Of a stretch of 19,998 nt of DNA, positions 7,752 through 14,664 are shown piece by piece. Position 1 is the stretch's first letter. Each line of letters opens with the position of its first letter. Both the position numbers and the translations under genes were made by a program. This DNA comes from UBA5500 sp023622465 (lineage in GTDB: Bacteria; Bacillota; UBA994; UBA5500): positions 1 to 19,998 of the forward strand of contig JAMNZE010000100.1 in NCBI GenBank assembly GCA_023622465.1, given 5' to 3'. Under the pieces are notes generated by a model. It was not told where the DNA came from. It did not search any database and saw nothing but the letters and a program-made list of their open reading frames with translations.

Positions 7752-7832
7752 GGTACTCACTCCAATCATGGCAGGTTGTACAAACATATGTACGGCACGA
7801 CATGGTAGATTCCTGCTGAAAGGGAAAAGAAA

Positions 7833-7851
7833 AGCTGCCTATGGGGCAGCT
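7833..7851 (-). terminator. Intrinsic terminator after the DUF6414-like gene
   Basis: A 7-bp stem (AGCTGCC with GGCAGCT) with a 5-nt loop is followed on the minus strand by TTTTCTTTTCC. It separates the cargo pair from the integrase. Confidence 0.75.
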
Positions 7852-7868
7852 ATATCCGCGGTGAAGAT

Positions 7869-8651
7869 CTACTGTGCTTTTTCGAGATATCTAAAAATCA
7901 AGATTGGTATGATTCTGTGCACTACGTCCTGAGGACGCATTATCGCTGATGCTAACTCAGCGAACTGATCTAATATAGCTGAGATCTCTTCTGGTTTAGA
8001 TGTTGCCGAGCCACCCTTGATAGCATCTACTATTCCAAGTACGTACCACTCTCCTGGAACTTTAGTACCATACGTTGCCATTAGGTCATCTGGGGGTAGT
8101 AACAACGCTTCCGGCTTCATTGGGCCGATCAACCTTTGTCCCTTTGAGTTCTCTAGTTCTAGTTCTAGTCCCAGTGGGAACGAGTTAAGCATAGACTCAA
8201 TAGCTGGCATAGGAACAGGCATTTCATCAATTCCTGGGATCATTTTTGCCATCTCTGGCAACGAGAAAAGGCCTATTAGTTTGTTTATCAGCGTATAGCT
8301 GCGTATATAAAGTTCTCCCTGAAGAATCATGATTCTGCCCTCAAGCAACCCTGATAGGTGTGCCCTTGTTACCGGGAGGTTGAGCTGGTTCAGGAGAGTG
8401 AGTATTTTCATGTCATGCGGATCGCTTCTGTGTGTTTCCCCGGTTGTATTCGTTGTTGCATGTTCAACATGACCAGCAACTACTGCAATCGACGCCCCTA
8501 CATTCTGAACGGCAGTTTCGCTCGCTGAAGACGTTGAAGCAATTTCTAGTAGGTCCGCCCCAAAATGTTGGGCATAGAGCGATGATAGCCTTTCTATATC
8601 GCGATACAGGAACTCAACTATTCTCGAATTGGGTTTTTCCTTGTCCCCCAT
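7869..8651 (-). CDS. DUF6414-like protein of unknown function (prophage cargo)
   Basis: A 260-aa soluble protein. Its opening, IVEFLYRDIERLSSLYAQHFG, resembles the N-terminus of DUF6414-type proteins as I remember them (FLY-x-D then a helix with Ser, Tyr and Gln); this is recall, not a search. The body has a low-complexity Ser/Ala/Thr stretch (about residues 38-75), then a mixed domain with LLEGRIMILQGELYIRSYT and a C-terminal part containing WYVLGIVDAIKG. No catalytic motif, membrane helix or signal peptide is visible. It overlaps by 34 nt a 50-aa gene upstream and ends at a terminator, so the two form a separate unit between integrase and repressor. That is the usual place for lysogenic cargo such as exclusion or defence genes; this role is inference. 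Confidence 0.7.
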   Translation of the reverse strand: MGDKEKPNSRIVEFLYRDIERLSSLYAQHFGADLLEIASTSSASETAVQNVGASIAVVAGHVEHATTNTTGETHRSDPHDMKILTLLNQLNLPVTRAHLSGLLEGRIMILQGELYIRSYTLINKLIGLFSLPEMAKMIPGIDEMPVPMPAIESMLNSFPLGLELELENSKGQRLIGPMKPEALLLPPDDLMATYGTKVPGEWYVLGIVDAIKGGSATSKPEEISAILDQFAELASAIMRPQDVVHRIIPILIFRYLEKAQ

Positions 8652-8770
8652 CTCTGCATTTCCTCCAATCGTTTTTTCATCTCGGACTGCCGCTTCTGGC
8701 CTTCACTGATGCCATTGGCAGCAAGGCGGATGATAGAGATGGGATGAAGCCGTATTTCCTTTTTCGCCAT
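8618..8770 (-). CDS. Small 50-aa basic protein overlapping the DUF6414-like gene
   Basis: A short gene not recognised. It starts at ATG 8770 with an excellent site (AAGGAGTG, 6-nt gap) and ends at a stop inside the next gene, overlapping it by 34 nt in another frame. The product begins MAKKEIRLHPISIIRLAANG, then a charged helix (EGQKRQSEMKKRLEEMQRWG), net basic, with no Cys or membrane segment. The downstream gene's own ribosome site (GGAGG) lies inside this gene, so the pair is likely translationally coupled. It may be a partner or regulator of the 260-aa protein; nothing in the sequence proves that. Confidence 0.65.
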   Translation of the reverse strand: MAKKEIRLHPISIIRLAANGISEGQKRQSEMKKRLEEMQRWGTRKNPIRE

Positions 8771-8892
8771 GCTAATCACTCCTTCAACCCCATTCTACCA
8801 TTCTGCCCGGTAAACGGATAGTCAAAATTTCACTAATAATCTATTTGCCATCCTTTATCTCATCTTCTACTCTTCCTCCTTGTGTGCTCTTG

Positions 8893-9372
8893 CTACCGTT
8901 TCCCTGCCCAGAACTGATGTCCACATTTCAAGCAAGTCACACGTACCTTTTTGGCGCCAATATTTCCTGCTACTAAGCCTATTGGGACGATATAGGCACC
9001 GATTAAGGCTTTACCAATGCCAAAACCCTTTTTATGTGCAGACAGGCTGGTGGAGTAGTATTTCGGGCAATACGCTATGCCTTCTTCTTCCAACCTGGCA
9101 ATGCGCTCTTTCAAACGCTGCTCTTCCCTTAGTTTTGCCTCTTTCTGCTCCAGTTTCCTAGCCTGCCTCTTCTCCCATTGTCTCTGGACTTCATCTACTG
9201 CTTTGTTCCATAGAACATTAGCTATAGTGTCCGTTTGCTCGTCTGAGTTCTCCGAAATAGCTGCTTCTAGGTCTTCAACAATTTCCTCTCCTGTGTCTCT
9301 TTGCTCCAAAGGGGCTCCGCATTCAGAACAGAATTTGCCGCTCGCTTCTTTGCCACAATGACTACAGAACAT
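8893..9372 (-). CDS. Double zinc-ribbon protein with coiled coil
   Basis: A 159-aa protein of unknown role. The N-terminus has a rubredoxin-like zinc ribbon (CSHCG then CSECG, residues about 3-20). An acidic linker follows, then a strongly charged helix likely to form a coiled coil (about 60-97, with EKRQARKLEQKEAKLREEQR). A further Cys (AYCPKYYS) and the pair CLKCG near the end suggest a second zinc site. Between them lies a Gly-rich hydrophobic stretch (GIGKALIGAYIVPIGLVAG) that could be a membrane-associating helix. Start: ATG at 9372 has GGAGG at 7 nt; the longer reading frame has no better site. It lies just downstream of the repressor terminator and reads with it, so it may be expressed in the lysogen. 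Similar zinc-ribbon proteins occur in many Firmicute prophages. Confidence 0.75.
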   Translation of the reverse strand: MFCSHCGKEASGKFCSECGAPLEQRDTGEEIVEDLEAAISENSDEQTDTIANVLWNKAVDEVQRQWEKRQARKLEQKEAKLREEQRLKERIARLEEEGIAYCPKYYSTSLSAHKKGFGIGKALIGAYIVPIGLVAGNIGAKKVRVTCLKCGHQFWAGKR

Positions 9373-9401
9373 CCTATTTCCTCCTTCTCTCAAAAATCAA
9401 A

Positions 9402-9427
9402 AGCCCGCCATCCTTCGATAGCGGGCT
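9402..9427 (-). terminator. Intrinsic terminator of the repressor gene
   Basis: AGCCCGC pairs with GCGGGCT (7 bp), extended by ATC/GAT after one mismatch, with loop CTTC. On the minus strand TTTTGATTTTT follows. It lies 12 nt past the repressor stop. Confidence 0.85.
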
Positions 9428-9438
9428 CTGAATCCCAT

Positions 9439-10188
9439 CTACACATTCTTGCTTACCTGTGCAAATAGCTGGATCATATGTTTAACCCTTTCGCCATCCA
9501 GCCCCAGCTGAGTGGCTTTTTCTATTGTTTCTGCCCATTGACGATCCGCAACCTCTTTGCTGACTAGGTGGTCTTTGTATTGCTGTAGGCTAGGCGGTTC
9601 CTTCAGAACACCGACCAGCTGCCCGATGATGCGGTGCTCTGGACCAATAGATATGTCTTTATAGGCTGGGTTGGCTGCTCGCAAGTAGGCTTGTCCGTTT
9701 TCGCGTATGTAAAACTTCAGGGTAGCCGTCCACTCCATGTCCTCAATGCCGGCAGCTACAATCATCCCGTGCTGGGCTACTTCTGTCTGTCGCAAGATGG
9801 CTATATCTCCATCGTGGATACCTACCCAGCTAAGGCTATCACCCTCAACTCGTAGCGCGTAATCGCCGCGCCATTCCGCTGGTGCTTCTACTTCACCTAT
9901 CCAGTTTTCCTCGGCCAGAAGAGGGAGCCCGGCTCGGATGGTACCGAGGATTGGGACAGTGGAGAGCAGGTCGGTTATAGTTTTATGGGTTCTACATAGA
10001 AGGTAATCAATACTAACGCGGAAGAAATCCGATAGTCTAATAAGGGTATCGGAATCAGGGTTTCTTCTATCAGCTTCGTATTGAGATATGGTCGAATTGG
10101 CCAAGGATAGAGCTTTCGCCATATCAACTTGTGTCAAGCCCTTAGCCTCTCTTAATCGCCGTATTCTGGATCCGAAAGTCTCCCGCAT
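9439..10188 (-). CDS. CI/LexA-type prophage repressor (XRE HTH + S24 peptidase)
   Basis: A 249-aa lysogeny repressor. Residues 6-63 are an XRE helix-turn-helix (RIRRLREAKGLTQVDMAKAL, then NSTISQYEADRRNP). The C-terminal half is an S24 self-cleaving domain: scissile Ala86-Gly87 in TIRAG, nucleophile Ser118 in GDSLS followed by GIHDGD, and general base Lys158 in ATLKFY. All catalytic parts are present at near-LexA spacing, so RecA-stimulated cleavage after DNA damage should induce the phage. The tail after about 210 is an extra helical extension (KEVADRQWAETIEKATQLG). ATG at 10188 follows GGGAGGGG. The gene diverges from the Cro-like gene across a four-operator region, which it very likely binds and through which it controls itself. 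Confidence 0.93.
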   Translation of the reverse strand: MRETFGSRIRRLREAKGLTQVDMAKALSLANSTISQYEADRRNPDSDTLIRLSDFFRVSIDYLLCRTHKTITDLLSTVPILGTIRAGLPLLAEENWIGEVEAPAEWRGDYALRVEGDSLSWVGIHDGDIAILRQTEVAQHGMIVAAGIEDMEWTATLKFYIRENGQAYLRAANPAYKDISIGPEHRIIGQLVGVLKEPPSLQQYKDHLVSKEVADRQWAETIEKATQLGLDGERVKHMIQLFAQVSKNV

Positions 10189-10216
10189 CGACTCTACCCC
10201 TCCCTCTATTTGAGTT

Positions 10217-10328
10217 TATCACGAAATGTGAAAAGGCGAAACGAGTTTCACAGAAAGTCAAAATATGTGTTGACTTTTACAGAATGTGAATTATAATGGG
10301 TCTAGAAGTTGTTTCACACAGCGTAAAA
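10217..10328. promoter_or_regulatory. Four-operator lysogeny control region
   Basis: Four 17-bp sites fit TTTCAC-N5-GTGAAA: O1 10217-10233 (TATCACGAAATGTGAAA), O2 10246-10262 (TTTCACAGAAAGTCAAA), O3 10275-10291 (TTTTACAGAATGTGAAT) and O4 10312-10328 (TTTCACACAGCGTAAAA). The centres of O1, O2 and O3 are 29 bp apart; O4 is 37 bp further. O3 lies inside the early promoter, and O1 overlaps a -10-like GATAAA of the repressor gene on the minus strand. The repressor and the Cro-like protein are the expected binders. Confidence 0.82.
10270..10297 (+). promoter_or_regulatory. Early (PR-like) prophage promoter
   Basis: TTGACT (10270-10275), a 16-nt spacer and a perfect TATAAT (10292-10297) give a strong sigma-A promoter driving the Cro-like gene and the early genes. 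The O3 operator fills its spacer, so bound repressor would block RNA polymerase. Confidence 0.85.
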
Positions 10329-10341
10329 GGGCGGTGGAAGA

Positions 10342-10620
10342 ATGGAAATAGTAACAGAGCTAAAAAGATATAGAGAAGCTGCTGGCCAGACAGTGACTGG
10401 TATGGCGAGGAAGCTACGAATAGGAGTTAGCCGGTATTACATGATAGAAAGCGGTGAAAGACCTGCTACTCCTGAGATAGCAAAGAAGATTAGCGAGATT
10501 CTCGGTGTACAGCAAGGGGATATTTTTTTGCCACAAAGTTTCACAGTGCGTAAAAGCACTGCAGGCCTCGACGAAAAGGCAACCGCGGCCGCTGAAAGTG
10601 CGGACGGATATGGGAGGTGA
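10342..10620 (+). CDS. Cro-like XRE-family regulator
   Basis: A 92-aa DNA-binding protein whose first 58 residues form an XRE helix-turn-helix (ELKRYREAAGQTVTGMARKL, SRYYMIESGERPATPEIAKK). The last 30 residues are probably flexible. It is the first gene of the early transcript and diverges from the CI-type repressor, the classic Cro position. It likely binds the same operators and favours lytic growth. ATG at 10342 has a modest purine-rich site (GGTGGAAGA). A fifth operator copy lies inside the gene, and its stop codon is 4 nt before the next start. Confidence 0.85.
   Translation: MEIVTELKRYREAAGQTVTGMARKLRIGVSRYYMIESGERPATPEIAKKISEILGVQQGDIFLPQSFTVRKSTAGLDEKATAAAESADGYGR
10539..10555. promoter_or_regulatory. 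Fifth operator copy inside the Cro-like gene
   Basis: TTTCACAGTGCGTAAAA matches the TTTCAC-N5-GTGAAA pattern and nearly copies O4 (TTTCACACAGCGTAAAA). It overlaps a small hairpin, CAGTGC/GCACTG (10544-10561). Bound repressor here could act as a roadblock or loop back to the main operators. Confidence 0.6.
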
Positions 10621-10624
10621 TGAA

Positions 10625-10861
10625 GTGGCTACGGAGGAGCGTTTAGCGTCTGGCAAGAGCCAACTTGTTTTGGAGCTAGAGGTGGAACTTGCCCGTTACG
10701 GGGTCACGAGGGAAACGCTAGATGATGCCTGTCGGGAGCTCCAGCGCGAGCTTTTCAGGTTAAGAGATGAAGTACTGGACGCAGGAGCTAAACCAACGGG
10801 AGGTCACACACAGAAACTGAAAGGAGGAGTCGCGAGTGGACAAGCTTACCCAGGTTTTTGA
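10625..10861 (+). CDS. Small 78-aa helical protein
   Basis: Not recognised. The GTG start at 10625 follows GGGAGGTGATGAA, an ideal site that lies over the end of the Cro-like gene. The reading frame extends further upstream inside the Cro-like gene without ribosome support. The product has an acidic, Leu-rich helical middle (LVLELEVELARYGVTRETLD, then ACRELQRELFRLRDEV) suited to a coiled coil, and a Gly/Lys-rich tail. It overlaps the antirepressor gene by 26 nt, so the two are probably coupled. Confidence 0.68.
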   Translation: MATEERLASGKSQLVLELEVELARYGVTRETLDDACRELQRELFRLRDEVLDAGAKPTGGHTQKLKGGVASGQAYPGF

Positions 10862-11567
10862 GTACGAGAGCAAGCCAGTCAGGACTGTCTTAGTCGATGG
10901 GGAACCTTGGTTTGTGGCTAAGGATGTGTGCGAAGTGCTCGACATCAGCAAGCATAGAGACGCAGTGGCTCGTTTGGATGATGACGAAAGGGGGCCGGTA
11001 CTAGTGGACACCCCTGGAGGGCCCCAACAGATGATTGCAGTCAACGAGCCCGGCCTATATGCACTCATTATGACTAGCCGCAAACCCGAGGCTCGCCAGT
11101 TCAAGCGCTGGGTCACTCACGAAGTATTGCCCAGCATCCGCAGGACGGGCAGTTACAGCGCACAGCTACCAAAGACGTTCTCTGAAGCTCTCTACCTCGC
11201 AGCAGAGCAAGCAGCAATGTTGGAGCACCAGCAGCGGCTGCTAGAGGCGGCACAGCCAAAGGTGGAGTTCTTCGACGCGGTAGCCTCGTCCAAAGACGCT
11301 ATCCAGATCGGAGATGCAGCTAAGGTGCTAGGTATACCTGGCATGGGGCGCAACAAGCTGTTCCAGTTCCTGCGGGACCAGGGAGTACTGATGAGAGATA
11401 ACATCCCGTACCAGGAGTACATTGACCGCGGATATTTCCGCACCATTGAGCAGCGTTGGACGACGCGCGAGGGCGAGACTCGCATCAGTATTAAGACGCT
11501 GGTTTACCAGCGGGGGTTAGACTTTATCCGGCGCCTGCTTAAGAAAGAAGGCAAGTTAGTCAGCTAA
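10836..11567 (+). CDS. Phage antirepressor (BRO-N and KilAC domains)
   Basis: A 243-aa protein. Its BRO-N domain (about residues 5-105) has VFEYESKPVRTVLVDGEPWF, KDVCEVLDISKHRDAVARLD, VNEPGLYALIMTSRKPEARQ and FKRWVTHEVLPSIRRTGSY. The C-terminal KilAC domain (about 130-240) has DAIQIGDAAKVLGIPGMGRN, then KLFQFLRDQGVLM and ending near LVYQRGLDFIRRLL. Such proteins counter the CI repressor or act as early DNA-binding regulators. GTG at 10836 follows AAGGAGG; the overlap with the previous gene supports one early operon. Confidence 0.92.
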   Translation: MDKLTQVFEYESKPVRTVLVDGEPWFVAKDVCEVLDISKHRDAVARLDDDERGPVLVDTPGGPQQMIAVNEPGLYALIMTSRKPEARQFKRWVTHEVLPSIRRTGSYSAQLPKTFSEALYLAAEQAAMLEHQQRLLEAAQPKVEFFDAVASSKDAIQIGDAAKVLGIPGMGRNKLFQFLRDQGVLMRDNIPYQEYIDRGYFRTIEQRWTTREGETRISIKTLVYQRGLDFIRRLLKKEGKLVS

Positions 11568-11578
11568 GAAAGGGGACA

Positions 11579-11608
11579 GCCCCCGGAGCTGGCCGGGCAA
11601 CCGGGGGC
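11579..11608. other. GC-rich hairpin after the antirepressor gene
   Basis: GCCCCCGG and CCGGGGGC form a perfect 8-bp stem with a 14-nt loop. There is no U tract on either side, so it is not a standard intrinsic terminator; it might protect or pause the transcript. Confidence 0.4.
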
Positions 11609-11641
11609 GGGGATGGGATGGAGAGGACTAGGGGTTGTTTA

Positions 11642-11675
11642 CTATCTACAGTTTATCACCGGCCCTGGTAGATAG
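11642..11675. repeat. Inverted repeat upstream of the second XRE gene
   Basis: CTATCTAC (11642-11649) and GTAGATAG (11668-11675) are perfect 8-bp inverted arms, 18 nt apart, about 70 nt before the XRE start. The spacing fits an operator with two half-sites or a leader hairpin. No clear promoter was identified beside it. Confidence 0.45.
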
Positions 11676-11742
11676 GAACTAAGCAAACTCTACAGTTTTC
11701 GGGGAAACAGAGCCCCTACTCCACAGAGAGGGGGTGAAAACG

Positions 11743-12279
11743 ATGATAGGACAAGTCTTGCGCGAGACGCGTGAGAAATACGGCATGACACAAGGCCAGG
11801 TCGCTGCTATGGGTTACATCAGTCCAAAGACAGTCTCAGCAATCGAGAGGGGCAGGCGTAATATAACGCCGGATCTGTTGGCCCGGCTCACGCAGCAACT
11901 AGACAATCCCTGGTTGGCCATGCAGGCAGTCGCAGAAATCACAGGGGGCGCCTACTCTACGCCGCGGCTAGACGGCAATGAAGTAGACCTACATAGGGCC
12001 AGCGTCTGGGCTAAAACGCTGGAAGAGCTGCACGAGGCACAGGAGGCACTAACCCGGCTATGCCTAGTCAATAAGCCTAGGCCAGGGGATGAGCGCAGGG
12101 AGGCGGTGCGTGAGGCGATGCTACAGTTGCTAGATGCACGAGTAGCAGTTGACCACATGATAGCCGTGGCCTGTGAAGACTTTGGATTAAGCGTGACTGG
12201 ACTGTATACCGAACACCGCGAGAAACTAGAGAGCCGCGGTTATGTGCAAAAAAAGAGCCGCACGAAGGCGGCGAGGTAA
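11743..12279 (+). CDS. XRE-family transcriptional regulator
   Basis: A 178-aa protein. The first about 55 residues are an XRE helix-turn-helix (IGQVLRETREKYGMTQGQVA, SPKTVSAIERGRRNITPDLL). The longer C-terminal part is helical (AKTLEELHEAQEALTRL, MLQLLDARVAVDHMIAVACE) and ends in a basic tail (KKSRTKAAR). Start: ATG at 11743 sits 6 nt after AGGGGGTG; a GTG 9 nt earlier overlaps that site. It stands after a 175-nt gap with an inverted repeat, so it may have its own promoter and control the recombination and replication genes downstream. A helical region with a late helix pair is also seen in phage dUTPase-like or regulatory proteins, but I see no such signature. Confidence 0.82.
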   Translation: MIGQVLRETREKYGMTQGQVAAMGYISPKTVSAIERGRRNITPDLLARLTQQLDNPWLAMQAVAEITGGAYSTPRLDGNEVDLHRASVWAKTLEELHEAQEALTRLCLVNKPRPGDERREAVREAMLQLLDARVAVDHMIAVACEDFGLSVTGLYTEHREKLESRGYVQKKSRTKAAR

Positions 12280-12323
12280 GATTCCTACTGTTAGTTTACC
12301 ACAAACGAAAGGAGATAGAAACA

Positions 12324-12722
12324 ATGGCAATGAGAATAGCCGCATTTGCGGGTACGAATAGTGAGTTTAAAAAATACCTGGAGGAGCAGCGCGCCGCAGA
12401 GCAGTCTACTGCGGTACTCAGACTCCAACAGGCTATCTCAGATCTGCGGGCAGCATTGCCCAAGATTACGACTATAACGCAAAACGGGCCAAGTGGGTTG
12501 CAGATATATCTCAGTGACATGGGTGCACTGGATCAGATGCCGGGTATCCCGGAGATTAAAGAGCTGCAGGACAAAAGCTACTTTGAGTACCGGGTATCCA
12601 AAGAATGGCTGGGTGTGGAGTTTATCGCCTGGGCTAAGGCTGACGAAGTAAAACCAGTACTTAGCGGTGAGGACATCCTTAGGCAGATGGTTGAGGAGGT
12701 GGCAGGCAATGAAACTGATTAG
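12324..12722 (+). CDS. Hypothetical protein preceding the Rad50-like ATPase
   Basis: A 132-aa protein not recognised. ATG at 12324 follows AAAGGAGATAG. The N-terminal third is helical (SEFKKYLEEQRAAEQSTAVL, RLQQAISDLRAAL). The rest is mixed, with IYLSDMGALDQMPGIPEIKE and YFEYRVSKEWLGVEFIAWAK. It has no Cys, signal peptide or membrane helix. It overlaps the ATPase gene by 14 nt, so the two products are made from one message, and it may assist the ATPase/annealase module. Confidence 0.65.
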   Translation: MAMRIAAFAGTNSEFKKYLEEQRAAEQSTAVLRLQQAISDLRAALPKITTITQNGPSGLQIYLSDMGALDQMPGIPEIKELQDKSYFEYRVSKEWLGVEFIAWAKADEVKPVLSGEDILRQMVEEVAGNETD

Positions 12723-14664
12723 CTTGCGTCTCAGTAATTTTAAGGGCATCCGGGAGTTCACCCTAGATGCCCAGGGCCAAAGCATCGCCGTTTACGGCGA
12801 CAACGCCACAGGTAAGACAACTATTATGGACTCGTTCCTATGGCTCTTGTACGGCAAGGATAGCCAGAACAAGGCTGATTTTGAGATTAAGACCTTGGGC
12901 CCCGATGGGGAGCCACTGCACGGACTAGACCACACCGTCGAGGCTGAATTAGAGGTGAACGGACAAAGCCTCACCCTCCGCAAAACCTACCATGAAGTCT
13001 ACACCAAGAAGCGCGGATCAGCGCAGGCCGAACTAACCGGCCACACCACAGACCATTACATTGACGGTGTACCCGTCCAGAAAAAAGAGTACGACGCAAA
13101 AATCGCCGAGATTGCCGACGAGTCTGTGTTCAAACTGCTAACATCGCCCTCATATTTCAACGAGCAACTGCACTGGAAAGAGCGACGAGCATTGCTGCTG
13201 GAAGTGTGCGGCGACATATCAGACGCAGACGTTATCGCCAGCGATAAGGCCCTAGCTAGATTGCCGGAGATAATCGGCAACCGCACTTTGGAGCAACACA
13301 GGAAAGTAATTGCTGCCCGTCGGGCCGAGATTAACAAGGAGCTCGAGCGTATCCCTGTCCGCATCGACGAGGCCCAGCGGTTACTGCCGGACGTAAGCGG
13401 TCTGATGCCCGAGGTGCTGGATGCCGATATCGCCAAGCTGCAGGCGAAACAACAGGAGTTGGAGCAGCAACTGGCGCGCATAGAATCAGGCGGTGAAGCT
13501 GCAGAGGTGCGTAGGCAAATCGCAGAAACGGATACGAAGCTGCTCAACCTCAAGAACGAACTGCGCGGTGAGACAGACAAGCTTATCGTCGAGAAGCGCC
13601 GGGAACTCAATAGCGTCATTGGAGCAGCAGAAATGCTGAAGCTTAAGCTGCCGACCCTGGAGAGGCAACGAGCAGCTCACGAAGCGGAGATTCGGCGTCT
13701 GGAAGAGAAAAACGAAATTCTCCGCAGCGACTGGCACAGAGTTAATGCCGAGCAACTGGACGTCAAGCTAGACGACACCTGCCCCTGCTGTGGGCAAGCA
13801 TTGCCGGCTGAGCAATTAGAGGACGCGCATGAGAAAGCCTTGGCGGATTTCAACCGCAGCAAGGCCGAGAGACTTGAAAACATCAACACCCAAGGCAAGC
13901 TCAATAACGCGCGTATTGCCGAGTCGCAAGCTGAAGTAGAGAAGCTGAACGCGGAAGAGATTCGGATCAATAGCGAGCTAAGACAAGTGTCGCGTCGAGT
14001 AGATGAACTACAAGCAGAACTAGACGAGCTGACCGCCAGTGTGACTGACGTAACTGAGCATCCAGAGTACGACAGGCTGTATAAGACCAAGGCTGCTTTA
14101 CAGGACAAGTTAGCCACGTTGCTGACTGATCAGGCTGCGGCTGTGGCTGACATCAAGGCGCAAATTGATGCAGTGCGCGCCGATATTCAGACCCTGGAGA
14201 CCAGCAAGCTCAAGATTCAGCAGCGCGAGCAGGGCAACAAGCGGATAGCGGAGCTCATGCAGCAGGAGCGCGACCTGGCGGCCGAGTTTGAGCGACTCGA
14301 GGAGGAGCTATATCTGACCGAACAGTTCGTGAGGGCCAAGGTCGCGATGCTCGAAGAGCGCATAAATAGCAAGTTTAAACTGGCGCGCTTTAAGCTCTTC
14401 GAGACTCAGGTCAACGGTGGCTTGACCGAAGTCTGCGAGACGACCTATAAAGGCGTGCCGTATAGCGGAGGTCTCAACAACGCGGCTCGGATCGCCGTCG
14501 GCATTGACATCATCCAGACCCTGTCCCAGCACTACGGATTCTCAGCACCCATTTTTGTGGACAACGCGGAGGCTATCGTAAGCCTACCCGATGTGGATAG
14601 CCAGATCATAGCCCTATACGTATCCGAGGGAGATAAAACACTGAGAACGGAGGTAATCAAATGA
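12709..14664 (+). CDS. Rad50/SbcC-like SMC-family ATPase
   Basis: A 651-aa ATPase of the Rad50/SbcC/RecN type, expected to act with a nuclease on DNA ends. The N-terminal head carries Walker A GDNATGKT (residues 30-37). Long coiled coils run through the middle, interrupted at the apex by a zinc hook CPCCGQ (C358-x2-C361). The C-terminal head shows a signature-like YSGGLNNAARI (about 585) and a Walker B-like IFVDNAEAI (Asp618). Two oddities: the signature is SGGLN rather than SGGE/SGGQ, and the usual Walker B Glu position is Asn619, with Glu621 nearby. Start: ATG at 12709 after GAGGAGGTGG; 42 nt of upstream frame has no site. It overlaps neighbours on both sides, ATGA with the annealase gene. 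Confidence 0.9.
   Translation: MKLISLRLSNFKGIREFTLDAQGQSIAVYGDNATGKTTIMDSFLWLLYGKDSQNKADFEIKTLGPDGEPLHGLDHTVEAELEVNGQSLTLRKTYHEVYTKKRGSAQAELTGHTTDHYIDGVPVQKKEYDAKIAEIADESVFKLLTSPSYFNEQLHWKERRALLLEVCGDISDADVIASDKALARLPEIIGNRTLEQHRKVIAARRAEINKELERIPVRIDEAQRLLPDVSGLMPEVLDADIAKLQAKQQELEQQLARIESGGEAAEVRRQIAETDTKLLNLKNELRGETDKLIVEKRRELNSVIGAAEMLKLKLPTLERQRAAHEAEIRRLEEKNEILRSDWHRVNAEQLDVKLDDTCPCCGQALPAEQLEDAHEKALADFNRSKAERLENINTQGKLNNARIAESQAEVEKLNAEEIRINSELRQVSRRVDELQAELDELTASVTDVTEHPEYDRLYKTKAALQDKLATLLTDQAAAVADIKAQIDAVRADIQTLETSKLKIQQREQGNKRIAELMQQERDLAAEFERLEEELYLTEQFVRAKVAMLEERINSKFKLARFKLFETQVNGGLTEVCETTYKGVPYSGGLNNAARIAVGIDIIQTLSQHYGFSAPIFVDNAEAIVSLPDVDSQIIALYVSEGDKTLRTEVIK

Noticed and set aside
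8821..8834. GTCAAA and TTTCAC half-sites near the start of the cargo pair as a sixth operator
   Set aside because: The half-sites are in outward order and only one base apart, unlike the TTTCAC-N5-GTGAAA sites; likely chance.
13056..14117. Ser-rich open frames on the minus strand within the Rad50-like gene
   Set aside because: They are antisense shadows of coiled-coil codons; no ribosome sites or domain motifs.
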